Part shown: piece by piece, positions 9,579 to 21,559 of the stretch | Layout of the letters: each line of letters opens with the position of its first letter | Position numbering within the stretch: position 1 is the first letter of the stretch | Assembly (NCBI GenBank): GCA_026214975.1 | Contig: CM047808.1 | Span: forward strand, 5,445,262 to 5,509,261 | DNA length: 64,000 nucleotides | From: Gentiana macrophylla | Taxonomy: Eukaryota; Streptophyta; Magnoliopsida; Gentianales; Gentianaceae | Direction: 5' to 3' | Position numbers and translations under genes: made by a program | Notes under the pieces: model-generated | Database searches by the model: none | What the model was told of the DNA's origin: nothing | The model's input: the letters and a program-made list of their open reading frames with translations, nothing else

Positions 9579-10543
9579 ATTAGGCTAGGCCACAACCCAC
9601 TTGTAGGAGGCTGTTGGTTAAAATATTAATAGATAGTGGTCTCGCAACGATTTTATGGTGGTCCTGGTATACCATGTCAGTATTGGTTCAATGTGCAAAA
9701 GAATAGAAAAAAAAATAGAAAATTGACATTTTTTCCACAATTAGGAATTTCAGGGGTCCACAATTCATTCACAAAATCATATTGGCTATGATACACCATG
9801 TCATATTTGTGGTCGGACAACAATAAAATTTACGACTAGACTATAATATATTTTCATTGAATGATAATATATATATACACACACACAATGATTAATGGTT
9901 TTTATTTTAGAAACTAAAACCAAATTGGTTTTTACGATTTGGTAATTATACGATACAAGAACCAACCGAAACCCATTGATTACGCCTTTTCAATTTGGAT
10001 CAGTTTGATTTGACCGATTGGTTTGGTTTCTGTTTTTGTTTACACCACTGCTTAGGATCAATCGGAACCATAAACAGTACTACCTCCGTCCTAAACAAAA
10101 CTTTGTAGAATTTTCGCACATTTTAAGAGAGTGAAATAATGCAATAACTTTTACGGATAAAAGTCCAAAGTACCATTTGACTATAATTAATACAATGATA
10201 GTAAAGTATTGAAAATGTGTTGAATTGATAATACAATAATGGATTTTTTTTTTCAATATACCACCCATTCTATGTGCTATTTGTCAATATACTACTTTAA
10301 GGCAATTTTGGTTCTCGCCGGAAAAACGCAGCTCTTCACCCCTACCACATGAATGTGCACGATCTTAGGGTACACAAATCCTCTATTGGGTTTCCCCTTC
10401 CCAATTAAGGTTTAGAAGGCTGCCGGAAACAATGGAGACTCGAAAAACGCGAAAAATGCCGGAAACGCGGAGTGGTATTTTGACAATGGAGTGGTAGTCC
10501 AACAATTGACATTTCTCAAAAATTGTATTTTGACAAAGCCCCC
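9579..10543. other. AT-rich spacer with MITE fragments
   Basis: No gene seen. 9880-10050 resembles the interior of a hAT MITE (AACCGAAACC, TTTGGTTTC themes). 10079-10230 starts like a Stowaway (CTACCTCCGTCC) but continues into sequence shared with the foldback MITE at 12456-12755 (GAAAATGTGTTGAATTGATA). 10260-10540 holds a GGAGTGGTA-flanked segment of unclear origin. Confidence 0.5.
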
Positions 10544-10554
10544 GGTTGTTTGGG

Positions 10555-12455
10555 GGCAAAATTAGAATTTTAGTATTCTAAGTTGGCCTATTTGGATTTT
10601 AGTCCTGCTCCTGCTCCGGTGAGGAAAATAGTCCTCTAAGTTGGTTTTTTTTTTTGGATTTTAGTCCTATTCGCCAGATATTACTGATTGGGCACCGGAA
10701 TATTTTAAAATTGTTGACGTGGTTGCCACGTCGGATCCTACATGGATTGTGGGTCCCATTTCTCCTCCATTTACTAAAAAAAATAAAAAGTTAAGGGAAG
10801 AAGGATTCGAACAGGCAACCTTGTGGTAAAATACCAAACACTCTGCCATCCAAGCTATAGCTTCAATACGTATATTATGACACAATTAATTACTTATGCA
10901 CAATAACATTTCTTCCAACATTGTATGTGCCTAATTTAAATAAACTTATTTACAAAATTAATTTAACTGTAGATGATATATATATAAGAGCTCTTGCATA
11001 ATTTTTTATTTTTATAGTTTTTTTTATAACCTATTATTCTTAATATTATTATTATTATTAATGTAAGTCGACCTTACATTACTAGAATAGAAATAATTAT
11101 AAATTTTTTCTTATCTTACTATTAATTTGTATATATTCGGTCAACTTTTTTAATATCACAATTATTACAATTAATGATAATCAAATTGTATATCAAACAC
11201 TATAGTCTTTTTTGAGAACCAAACATTATAGTCTAATATATTTAATTACTGTGTTTCAAAAAAAAATTAATCATTGTGTTTCAAAAAACAATTAATCACT
11301 TTATTAATGTATATGATAATTCTAAATCCACTTACATTTAGGGACGTAGATAGGTTTTTTTTTTTATTTTATAAAAAAGAACTACATCAAATTAACAAGG
11401 AAAATTAAACCAAAGGAAACCATATTATGCATAAGTAAAAAATCTTGTCATAATATATACAATAAAGTTGTAGCTAAGATGGCAAAGTACTTGCTAATTT
11501 ACCATTAGGTTGCCGTTTCGAATCCTTCATGCATAAAATTTTTTTTTTTAGTAAATAGGGTAGAAGTGGGACCCACCGCCACATAGATCCAACATGGCAT
11601 ATGATGTGGCGTCCATATAAGTTATTTTTGATGATTCCGGTGTCTAGTCAGCATAAAACGGCGGATAGGACTAAAATCCCAAAAAAACCCAACTTAGAGG
11701 ACTATTTTCATTAGGGGTGTACATAGTCCAGTCCGGTCGGTTTTTTACGATTTTACGAATCAATCAGAGTTACGGTTTTGATATTTTCTCGAATCGAATC
11801 AATTGGTCATTTTTCGAATTGGGTGAACCAATACATCCGGTTCGGTTCGATTCGATTTTAATTTCGTATTTTATTTACCATAAAATTTTGATTTTTTTCT
11901 TCTAAAATGAGACAAACACCATTATTGGCACCATAAGCCGGTGGGTGGTCGTTGTAACGACAATTTCAAAGGATGCTTTCGATCTTTCACGATCAAAGGA
12001 TAAAGAATATTATAAGAAGCAAGAACGGCCGTGAGCTCAAACGGTGGTTATCGGCAGCTGGGAAGCATTTTAGGTTTAGGTTTAGATAGAAACGACAGAA
12101 GTATAAGGTTTAGAAATTTAGCGTTGTGTGTGGGGGGTAGTAGGAGCTAGTGAACAAATTAAATTATATATATATATATATAATTAAAAATGAAGTATAA
12201 CCGGTTCGGTTCGGGTCATACCGGTTTTTATGGATAAAACCGAAAACTGAATTGGATTTCCGGTTCGGTTTTTCTTCAATGAAAAAACCGATTGGAAAAC
12301 CGCGGTTCATCATTTTCCGGTCCAGTTTAATCCGGTTCAGTCGGTCAGTCCAGTTTTCCAATTTCGTTGTACACCCCTAATTTTCATTACCGGAGCAGGA
12401 ATATGACTAAAATCCAAAATAGACCAACTTAGAGGACTAAAATCCTAATTTTGCC
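10555..12455. mobile_element. Long-TIR Mutator-like element with tRNA-like boxes in both arms
   Basis: Terminal repeats GGCAAAATTAG / CTAATTTTGCC and a perfect 10-bp duplication GTTGTTTGGG (10545-10554, 12456-12465). The arms are inverted copies of about 320 bp, the right one interrupted by a hAT MITE. Each arm contains a tRNA-promoter-like pair: on minus near 10800-10860 (GTTCGAATCCTTC) and on + near 11468-11525 (TAGCTAAGATGGCAAAG, TTTCGAATCCTTC). The AT-rich centre (10870-11450) has no coding capacity. Confidence 0.75.
11712..12379. mobile_element. hAT MITE, TAGGGGTGTACA family
   Basis: Perfect 12-bp ends TAGGGGTGTACA / TGTACACCCCTA and a perfect 8-bp duplication ATTTTCAT (11704-11711, 12380-12387), diagnostic for hAT. 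Subterminal GGTTCGGTTCG-type repeats occur at both ends. 668 bp, non-coding, inserted in the right arm of the surrounding long-TIR element. Confidence 0.9.
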
Positions 12456-13002
12456 GTTGTTTGGGATAAGTTCTTTATGATACAAATTGTGCATTTACAC
12501 ATTTTTGTTTCCGTACCATTATTTTATTATCAGTTCAACACATTTTCAATACTTTACAATCATTGTACTAATTATAGTCAAACGGTACTTTGGACTTTTA
12601 TAATACTTTACAATCATTGTATTAATTATAGTCAAACGGTACTTTGGACTTTTATCCGTATTGAAAATGTGTTGAATTGATAATAAAATAATGGAACAGA
12701 AACAAAAATGTGTAAATGCACAATTTGTATCATAAAGAACTTATCCCAAACAACCCTAGTGTTAGGCATTGGATTTCTGTGATATTTAAGATACCAAATT
12801 ACAGGCGCCCACCTGATTTTAGGAAACGAGAACGGAATAGTCTTCCATGTCGTCCAATCAATACTTATATTACTTTTTCTGACGTTGATCCAAGTGAAAC
12901 TTCTATTTTGAATTTCTCCGAACTAATTGTCCACATTCATATCTTTTGAGTCAAAAAAACGACTTGATTTCTATCTATCCAGATAGACCAAATAGCACTT
13001 GA

Positions 13003-13469
13003 TTAATTCCTCTCATATTGTTCATCGTCCCAATCAATATATTCGGACCAATTGAAGAAGCACCTGAATTGAAAAATCTGGTAATAAAACCCGCACGTTC
13101 AGTCGTCAGGGCATCCGTCGTCTAACTTGCAATCTGAATCGCCACAGAGCACGGGTGTGCCTTGTGTTCGGCCCAATGAAGGATTTAAGAAGCACCTGAA
13201 TTGTGCAGACTCGAAATCAAACCCGCAAGTGCACCCGCTAGGGCATCCGTCGTCTAACTCGCAAGTTGAATCGCCACAGAGCTTAGGACGTGGGTCTGTA
13301 TCCGGTTGTGTTTCCACCTGATGATCCGCACCTTGTTGTGGGTCTGTATCCGTCTCTGTTCCCACCTGAGCTCTGCATACCGACACCATCATTGTTTTCG
13401 AAAGAGAAAACAACATACATGAGGTGTAGAAAAATAGAAAAGGAACACAGCAAGCTTAATCATATTCAT
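13003..13469 (-). pseudogene. Secreted cysteine-rich peptide gene with tandem knottin-like units, internal stop
   Basis: On minus, an ATG at 13469 opens a hydrophobic N-terminus (MNMIKLAVFLFYFS), a likely signal peptide. The downstream cysteine-rich frame is shifted relative to it near 13420, so either a small intron or a frameshift lies there. Two units follow with spacing C-x4-C-x5-C-x3-C-x-C-x10-C and shared LDDGCP. The second is cut by TGA at 13101-13099, exactly where the fourth cysteine codon of unit 1 would fall; the frame then continues with matching residues to TAA at 13005-13003. The spacing recalls squash-type inhibitor knottins (C-x5-C-x3-C-x-C), but the family is not recognised. 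Either a pseudogene or a one-unit product. Confidence 0.55.
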
Positions 13470-13639
13470 CTTTGTGTGTTATCTTTGCCAATACATTAAT
13501 ATTTAGCCCTGCCAAAGTTAGTTGTATATAATACTGCACACCCACCACCTTGAACTCAATTTATAGGCCTGGAGCGATTATATATATATACTAGTGAGTT
13601 CCGGCCGTGCAAGGCACGGCGACGAACTGCCCTGGCGAA

Positions 13640-15043
13640 GTCTATAGAGCAACAGCAATTAAGGAATGTAGATGAACAAATACTTGTTTCTAAAGGAGTA
13701 ATTTTACATATGGTCACAAGAGAAGTTGAAGCATAGATGTTCCATTGTCAATACAATATTATTTATACCTCTAACCATCGGAGTAAGCCATAGAAAAGTA
13801 AAGAATTCACAACAAAGAAATAAGCAATTTAGTGCAAGATGATTGAAGAAAGCACCATACATAATCTCGATTCATGAAATTGATACAAAATGGTCTCAGA
13901 TTACCAGGCGCACGCATAATGAACGTGTAATGCTTTGTAATACGATATCAAACATGTAGCAAAATACGATGGAGAATATTTTTTCCTACAAGCAAAAAGC
14001 AACATTGTATATATCATGAATTGCCTACTTCGCTTCTAGTTGGTCCCTCTTTTTGATATGACCTTGTTCACTCTCAACATACACAGTGTTGCTGAATAAT
14101 AGTAGATTTACGAGAGTCACCGATTGTACCTTTTTGCTTTCTCAAACTTTACAACCGAAGAAACAAAGTCCGTGTTCCTTTTACCAGATAGGGTGGGGTC
14201 GAATTTTTGTCCAAGAAGTTTTTCACAAATTAAAGAGAAGTAAAGAATTATCAAATTCACAAAATTTAACTATCAAAACGTTAAAAGCAAAGAAAGTAAA
14301 GAATTATCAAGTTCACAGAGAACAACAATAGAGAATAGAACAAAATCGATTAGGGATAATTCTCTGTGACCTCATTATTTTTCACTTTATAGTTTCGATT
14401 TTCTTTGTTGTAAATCCTCGATTTGCAGCCTCATTTTTGTTGTGTTTAAGCTTCAATTTTCTGCTCAAAACCATATCAAACATCATTAATTTCGGCTCAA
14501 ACATCACAAATTTCCTAGCATCTCATTCCTCTCAAACAACTATGTCATCATAACAAAATGATGCGGGATGAGCCTCGATCTGCGAAGAACATCCAAATTT
14601 CATTCCTACAATATAGGAATCGGGAGAAAACAAAAGCGAGGTCCCAATCGTGTTGAACACCAAACTTTTTCAAGGCAAAGGAAGAACGCACACCAATTCG
14701 GTTTTACGCATTAATCGGGACATCGTCCTCATTATCCGTTGAACCACAAAACACGTCGATCGCAACAATTCTCACTTCTTGCAATTGCATCATGAAGGCT
14801 AGATTGAATACTTCTAAGATGAGGAAGAATCTTACCTCGAAAAAAGATCGTCGAGCGCGATTTTCTCGAGTGCCGGCAATTTAACTAGAATATTGTTCCA
14901 TAAACATATGTTCCTCATCAAACGAACCGAGATTCGAACTTGTATCTTTGAAGCTCGTGCGGCATTTCGGTACAATGTTTAGTATCACAGTGTTCCGTGT
15001 TGGTAACTGCACACAAAAATTTCCATTAGAACAAGATCTTAGG
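13640..15043. other. Helitron interior without recognised gene
   Basis: Mixed AT-rich sequence. Short frames near 14086-14331 and around 14700-14880 show no known motif. A B-box-like GTTCGAATCTC on minus near 14935 is isolated. Confidence 0.4.
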
Positions 15044-15208
15044 GAAACACAATATATCTATACCGGACCGATACATGAAACGAAACGAGTCATCCTAGAA
15101 ATCCAAACCGTACGGACCCACTACAAACCGTATCTATACCGGACCGATACATGAAACGAAACGAGGCAACCTACAAATCCAAACCGTACGGACCCACTAC
15201 AAACCGTC
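15044..15208. repeat. Two-copy direct repeat, about 80 bp
   Basis: CTATACCGGACCGATACATG starts at about 15058 and again at 15132; both copies run on through AAACGAAACGAG and AATCCAAACCGTACGGACCC with few differences. Confidence 0.85.
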
Positions 15209-15720
15209 TGCAATAGATATGCTACTCAGATAACAAGTCGAACTCGAGCTTTTTGAAGCCTGAATCAAATGCTCATAAGCTTTATCAAGTTTTTTAATAT
15301 TATACACATACACACATGAAAGAAGAATTGCTTTTGTTCATTATATATATATATACACGCACACACCTGATGTCTACATTACACCACCTGGTGCTTATAT
15401 TTACACGGACAAAGAGATGAAGTAATTTATTAATGATGAACTATACATTTTTGCTTTAAAAGAGAGATGTTTGTTCACCGTTCATTGGGTAAGCAATCTA
15501 CTTTTCGATTCGCAACTGAAATGTTTGTTTTGTTAGGCCACCCCGTCGAACATTAATCCCATATATTCAATCCCCAACAGAGCCAAATGAAAATTAGTTC
15601 GAAATTTGCACACAAAAATTAAGCCAAATCATACTCATGGTCAAACATATACTTCAGACAAAATAGACATTCATAGACAATTGAATTCTAAAGCAACTTG
15701 TGATTGAAATCAGAATTTAC

Positions 15721-17215
15721 CTCCGGGATCGGCTGCTGAAGTACTGATTCTACAGCAACTACCATAGCTTCTACAAAATCATCACCACCAGTTCCAATTG
15801 CCGTGAATCCTCTTTCTGTGGGATAAGATTTCACCTACGAAAACACAAGCGCATGACACAATTCAGTTAGATAGATTGCTAGTGCCTAAGATCCATTGGA
15901 ATTAGTTGTCTTGTTATGTTGCATTCAAAATCCACAAAAATTTATATCCTCAACAGCAATGTCGTTAATTCTCAACGAGAGACAAAAGAAAGGCAGTTGT
16001 TAAAGGCACCACAATTGATCTACTTTTGGGACACCACAGTGAGGTTCAACCTCAAGAAAAATCGAATATAAGGTCAACATTTGACTTTGCATAGGTCGAA
16101 TATCCATTTTCGGCCTCTGCAAAATCGAACCTACCCCAAAGTGTGGTGCCACGGTAAATTCATTGTGGTGACCTTAACAAGAGCCCTAAGAAATTGGGAT
16201 TATATTCAAACTAAAATCGAAACTAAATTGCTAAAGCTATAAAGACAAAGGTAATAATTAAAGCCCAAAAAGAAAGCAAGGCCATCAAAAATTACCTTCT
16301 GATCCAGAGAAAGCCACTCATCCGTAGAATCATCTGTAACAGTGCCTCCAATAGCTACATTTGTGGTCTGTCCTACTCTTCCTTCTTTCTTTGAAGCTTC
16401 TGAAAACAAATATAAACAAGTTTGAGAAACCCATGTTATCCCAATTTCTCCTTCAATTGTATATTTCGTGAGTTAAAAAAGGATATACATGTAATAAGAA
16501 AGCAAAGGGTAAATTATTGGGCAGCAGGCACCCTAGAAGAAGTAGATTACAATACAATCGATCAATACCATCGTAAGAGGTGGTGCGTAGCGTTGAGTGA
16601 ATGGAGAAGAAGCAAATCCACGATCTGCAAATGAATGCCTAACAAATTTGAATCGATTATTAAATGTATATTTGATATTTAGGATAAAATCGAGACCGAT
16701 TGCTCGATCAAAAAGTGTTGAACCGATTACAGCGACAAGATATGGACGTCAAATCCCAACAAATGTTCAAACGTGCTTTAACCAGCGATGAAGAAGAAAG
16801 CATGGAAATTTTGAGATCTATCGCCATCGTTCTGCGAAAGTGATGGGGATGAAAGAACACGACGCATTATCATGCGATGGATGAAAAATCGTCACCGAGA
16901 TTGCGACCCCCACCTCTAAACGCCAAACCGGCTGATTTCTACGGTGGAGATCGAAGAACCCACGGTCGGGCGGTTGAAGAAGACAAGTGCGATGGGTGTT
17001 GTCCGTTCTCACCGCACCAATTCGTCAAGTAATACAACAAAATTCCAGACGGCAAAGAAATTGATGAGCATGAGGTTTCTAACCTGAGAATCGTGTGAAG
17101 AAACTTTGACGGCGAGAGCGAGAAGATGAAGAGGGAGACAAACTCCAAAACGTCCTGGGCGTGGGGAGAGCGGTGAACGTAAATCGCCGCCGCCCGCGGT
17201 ACTACGATACTCCAT
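15721..17215 (-). pseudogene. Captured fragment of a DUF493-like chloroplast protein gene
   Basis: Read on minus: exon 15834-15721 encodes VKSYPTERGFTAIGTGGDDF followed by VEAMVVAVESVLQQPIPE, bounded by TAG/G and G/GTAAAT splice sites. The preceding exon 16399-16296 encodes KKEGRVGQTTNVAIGG..DEWLSLDQK with AG/AA and AG/GTAATT boundaries, phase 0 into the next. A first exon from ATG 17215 to the donor at 17083 is plausible, but its phase does not fit the second exon, so one exon is missing or altered. The C-terminal half expected in this small family is absent. Function of the parent is unknown. Truncation inside a Helitron points to gene capture. Confidence 0.6.
16004..16174. mobile_element. 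Small MITE with TAA target duplication
   Basis: Ends AGGCACCACAAT and GGTGACCT are imperfect inverted repeats over about 45 bp (AAGGTCACCACAATGAATTT on the other strand). Flanked by TAA (16001-16003, 16175-16177), the size and sequence typical of PIF/Harbinger. It lies in an intron of the captured gene. Confidence 0.55.
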
Positions 17216-17514
17216 CTTGAAAGAAAACCACGGCAACCCTTCCTAATGTTTTGATTTTGTTGCTTTTAGGGTGGATAAGGTGGATAATAGTTAAGGTTCT
17301 TTGGGCTTAAGGGTGAAAGAAAGAAAACTGGTCGGGAAAAAAAAGCCCAAACGAAAAAAATCTTTGAAACCGGTCGACGTGGCCATTTCCTTGAATTTTT
17401 CTTCTCTTTTCTTATAGAGAAGGATATATTTTTTTTCTTTTTTTAATTAATATTTTTACTAAAACCAAAGCACAACTATAAATGCACACACCATTGTTGT
17501 TGTTGTTATTTTTT

Positions 17515-17605
17515 TTTTTGGCTTCTAGTGAGGCTTGAATTTGAAACCTCTTCGTCTTGGGACCTTAGCTTTTATCAAGGTAATACCTCATCGGCATAGA
17601 CCAGG
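17515..17605 (-). mobile_element. SINE-like fragment
   Basis: On minus it reads GATGAGGTATTACCTTGATA..GAGGTTTCAAATTCAAGCC, a decayed A/B-box pair. It shares layout and wording with 23575-23665, so both descend from one tRNA-derived family. Confidence 0.4.
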
Positions 17606-17699
17606 AATGATTAAATAGCATTAAAATTTTCCGCTTAAGCTAAATGGTGTTGTATTGTGTTCGCCAGTAGTTTGATGAAAATGTACATCGTGACACAAC

Positions 17700-17845
17700 A
17701 ATGACCATAGAAGGAATTGAACTTGGCTTAGTGGTAAATGACATTGCATTTCTGGTTGTCTGGTGTTGACCAGGGTTCGAATCCTTATCTCCGCCTCCAA
17801 TAATAAAAATCTTCTTCCTCCCCCCACCCACCTGCACAAAAAAAA
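17700..17845 (+). mobile_element. tRNA-derived SINE
   Basis: A box TGGCTTAGTGGTAAATG at 17724 and a perfect B box GGTTCGAATCC at 17774-17784, followed by a pyrimidine-rich body and an A run at 17838. Spacing of A and B boxes is tRNA-like. Confidence 0.65.
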
Positions 17846-18326
17846 TATTCAAATTGATTTACGTAAATTTTCTGATTCAATCATTGCATTGTCTTCACAC
17901 TGTAATATCTACTCTAAATACTCTATTAACTTTGGAATAACACTCAAGCAATTCTCTTTCTTTACTTTGTTGACTTTTCTCTCTTGTCTATTATTATTAT
18001 TATTACTACTACTACTAGATTTAATAGACGTTATCAGCACGAGTATTTAACTTATTGAGATTTACGTTGATATAAGAGAAACATTAGTCTCTACCACTAT
18101 TACAATATTCTCTACTATTTATATTCTTGTGGATACCTCCATTTGTCATCGTCATTCTGAAGCCGTCGAAAAGGAAAAAAAAAACCCCTCAAGAATCACT
18201 ATTCATAGATTGCCGCAAAGACTCAAGTAGATCAATTGGTAGATTCTATATCACCGTATCTTGATGCAGGCAAACATTAAAGTTAAATTTTATTTATTTA
18301 ATTTTTTTATCGTGATCAATTATATT

Positions 18327-19981
18327 CAAGGACGGAGCCAGGAATCTGTATTCGGGTGGGCTGAATTTCTTTATACGGTTATTTTATGAGTATTCGGGTG
18401 AGATGCATTTCTTTATATTGTTATTTTATGAAGAAATTTTCTTAGACATTTAAAATTTAACAATAGAACTCACTCGATACTCGTAAGATTTTCTATGGGA
18501 TAAAATTATTTATAATGTTATTTTACGACACAATTTTTTCTTAAAATTCATAAAATAACAATAAAAGAATTCATTCAATAATTAATATGAGTAATCAAAT
18601 GAGACATGTTAATAAAATTGAGTAGTGTGAGTAAAATTTAAAGGTTGGGCATGGATAAAACATTAAACATAAATTTAGGGAGCCTTTATTCGCACCACGG
18701 ACAATCTACTATTATACCACTTCATACACCACACCACACCTAAAACTCATCATCTACCTTTGCACCTCACTTAATTTTCAATTTATTCCTTCTTTAATTA
18801 CACCACATTTTTTTACCGTTACACCACATTTTTATATTATTTCCACACCAACTTTTAAAATACAATTTAATCCAACACTTTTTTTAGGGGTAATCCAACA
18901 CTTTTAAAATAATAAAATAATCCAATAACTCCACTTCTTCATCCATCTCTTATTCTACTCCAACATCACCACTCATTTCCACCATTTCCACCATCTACAA
19001 CATCCAACACTTTAAACTTTCATCTCCCTCTTCCATTCCGTCAACCCCCTCCCCCCGTCCTCCCACCACCATCTAAAGCGTCTAGAAACTGAAATCCGCC
19101 CCCTTCCCCAATCTGAAACCCTGGGCATATGATTTCTACAACAATCTAAATAACAAATTGATTTCTACATCTTATTTGCACTAGAGTTCCGCCCCTACAG
19201 TTCTTTTCTTCTCTTGAATTTCAATCTCATAAATCAGTAGACTTTGAGGAAACATGAAAAAAGAGCGATTATTGATTAGTTAGTGGATCTCCGGAACAAC
19301 AAAACCCTCACATCACATTTGTAATGCTTGGACCGTCAGCTAAGCCTACCACTCCGGTAATTTCTGGAACTTTGTAGCAAACCCATTACCAGAATCATCA
19401 TCCCGTTACCGGAGTTAAACTGTCAAAAGTGGCTTCTTACATATTGATGTTTTTGGGTGATGAAAGTGTCTCTCGGTACCGAAAAAGATGGAAATGGTGA
19501 TGTAATTTGCAGACATGAAGGGGATAAAGCCGGTGAAGAGGGAGGATTTTGACTTTTGATGAAGATATAATTGGGGATTTTCTTGTTGTTAATTTCAATA
19601 GTATGAGGAGGTAATTATGATAATAAATTCTGGAGGTAGTAAAAAATACTTGGCACAAGTCTACTTTTTTTAACATTGTAAAGAAAATGTGTGTAGAGGT
19701 AGATTTAGTAGTCTTGTGTGGGGTAACAAGTAGATGTCATGTTTTTCATTCTAATGTGGTACAACGGTAGATTTGCTGTGGTGCGAATAAATGTCTCCTA
19801 AATTTAAGTGTGTTTTATTGACATCACAAAATACATTCTAACAATACGATCACACGAATTTGAATATAATTAGCAATTTAATTGTGTCAATACAAACTAT
19901 TAAAAATTAAGCCTCTATAGGTAAAAGCGAGTGGGTTGGATGGGCTTAGCCACCCCAGCCCACTACACAACTCCGTCCTTG
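18327..19981. mobile_element. hAT-like element, 1.65 kb, host of another element
   Basis: Ends CAAGGACGGAG and CTCCGTCCTTG are perfect over 11 bp; the 8-bp duplication ATTATATT lies at 18319-18326 and 19982-19989. CA..GGCGGAGCC-like ends are common in plant hAT MITEs. No transposase frame. It contains a nested element at 18678-19798. Confidence 0.8.
18678..19798. mobile_element. Nested non-autonomous element, 1.1 kb
   Basis: Inverted ends share TTTATTCGCACCAC and ATCTACC/ATCTACT blocks over about 45 bp; the 8-bp duplication TAAATTTA lies at 18670-18677 and 19799-19806. The interior is rich in ACCACACC-type tracts at its left end. No recognisable protein. Confidence 0.7.
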
Positions 19982-19989
19982 ATTATATT

Positions 19990-20960
19990 AACCATATTTC
20001 TACAAACGTATATAACATTGATGCTAATGGTATTGGCAACATCAAAATGACGACGGATCAAGTCTAGTACAACGTAAGAAAAAATATATGATTAATAGTC
20101 ACAAATACGAAGCCTTGATAACTGAGTATTTCAGACAAACATATTTTGTCAATTGGACTTTTATTGAAAACTAATATGATCGATCACATGAGGATGATCA
20201 ATTTTTGAACGAGGATATAGATGGATTTTATGTCTATCAGATAATGTCAAAAGCTCGTGAAAGCGAATATGAAACTCGCCTAAATAGACATGTCACACAG
20301 TTATGAAAGTGAATATGAAATTTATATAATTAAATATCATATATGTCCGATACTCATAAAACTCAATATGATATTTATAGAAGAAAACAAAACTTGGACA
20401 TGTCATTCACAGAAAGAACTAAGGAGCCGAGTCCATTGAAAAATCTATGTTTCCGCGAGTGATATGAAATTCAAAGATTAGAATTCTAGTGAATATATCA
20501 TTAGTTTTCTATGAACACCCATAAAGAATATTTTCACTTTTATTGTATTGGTATATATGCTCTTGAAGTAGCACTACCGGTTGAAATGATTTATGATTTA
20601 TACAAAATTGATTATGATGATTATGTCATAAATGAATAAAAATCCACCAGTTTTGCGATATAAAAACAAATAATGAGTTATCATTGATATGACTCATTAG
20701 TCCAGACCAAATTATGACAGTTCATTCCTTATAAAGAATGTGACTCTATTTATTAATATTTTGTTATGGTCGTGGACGAACATTATTGATACAATCCTAG
20801 TAAAAATATTTCAGACGATTGATACAATAATCATGATAAGAAACGAAATGATCTTTAGAAGATCAAAGCCACATAGCATAATTAGTGGTAAATTGTGAGA
20901 AAATCATTTTATACGATGAATCAATATTTTAGCATTGTTTATGTATAATAAAATAAATTG
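19990..20960. other. AT-rich Helitron interior, no gene recognised
   Basis: A GAAAGCGAATATGAAACT-type phrase recurs loosely (around 20258, 20303, 20362), suggesting a decayed repeat or old retroelement sequence. No frame longer than about 60 codons looks coding. Confidence 0.4.
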
Positions 20961-20964
20961 GTTT

Positions 20965-21432
20965 CTTGTCTTGGCCTTATTTTGATACCGGTGAAGTATT
21001 TTTTATGATTAAAGAAGTAAAATACCGTAGTCACGAAATATCGTGTCATGCGGAAAAAACATACATTTGTTTAAATGTTTTACGTTTTAGCAAGTTATTT
21101 CCCATTATGACGTTCATTACTAGGTCTCATCCCCAAATCCTAGGTTGTGAGGTGAGGGAAGTCCATCTCTTAATATGATGGGTTACACAATCACAAGTAG
21201 GTTGTAAGGTGAGGGAAGTCCATCTCTTAATATGATGGGACAATCACAAGTTCCCAATGTGGGATACTTTAACACAATATAATTGGGGAAACAATGTTGG
21301 TTGCAAGGATTGATCCCATGACCTCCCGCTCTGATACCATATTAGGATCAAGCGCTTACCGTTGTACTAAAACCAATTGGTGTTAGTAAAGGCGCTACTA
21401 TATTTCTTTATATCACTTTTAACACTAACCCA
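20965..21432 (-). mobile_element. TRIM-like LTR remnant with PBS
   Basis: On minus, an 85-bp LTR-like block (TGTTAAAAGTG.., 21432-21348) is followed by TGGTATCAGAGC (21347-21336), the initiator-tRNA-Met primer site. It matches the embedded LTR at 3927-4028 in its GCGCTTACCGTTGTACTAAA core. Further along, a 56-bp direct duplication (GTGAGGGAAGTCCATCTCTT) occurs at 21151 and 21210. No second LTR was found. Confidence 0.6.
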
Positions 21433-21559
21433 GTGAATATGTATGATTTTTAGTTATAAATTGTATTTATTTGCTCTATATATTGCACCAATTGTCTTAT
21501 AAGGTTCGAAATTTGCTGCCTAGTTGTGGTAAAATTGAATATCTATATCTATATATAAT

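Larger units (their letters stand above)
10544..12755. mobile_element. Foldback MITE split by a later insertion
   Basis: The right end is the complement of GGTTGTTTGGGATAAGTTC; the left end GGTTGTTTGGG is at 10544-10554 and continues at 12456 after a 1.9-kb insertion. Arms pair for about 60 bp (TTTATGATACAAATTGTGCA). The interior carries a 50-bp direct duplication near 12545 and 12600. Without the insertion the element is about 300 bp. Confidence 0.65.

Noticed and set aside
14905..14990. Possible tRNA or SINE on minus (GTTCGAATCTC)
   Set aside because: A B-box-like word without an A box, cloverleaf or A tail at the right distance.
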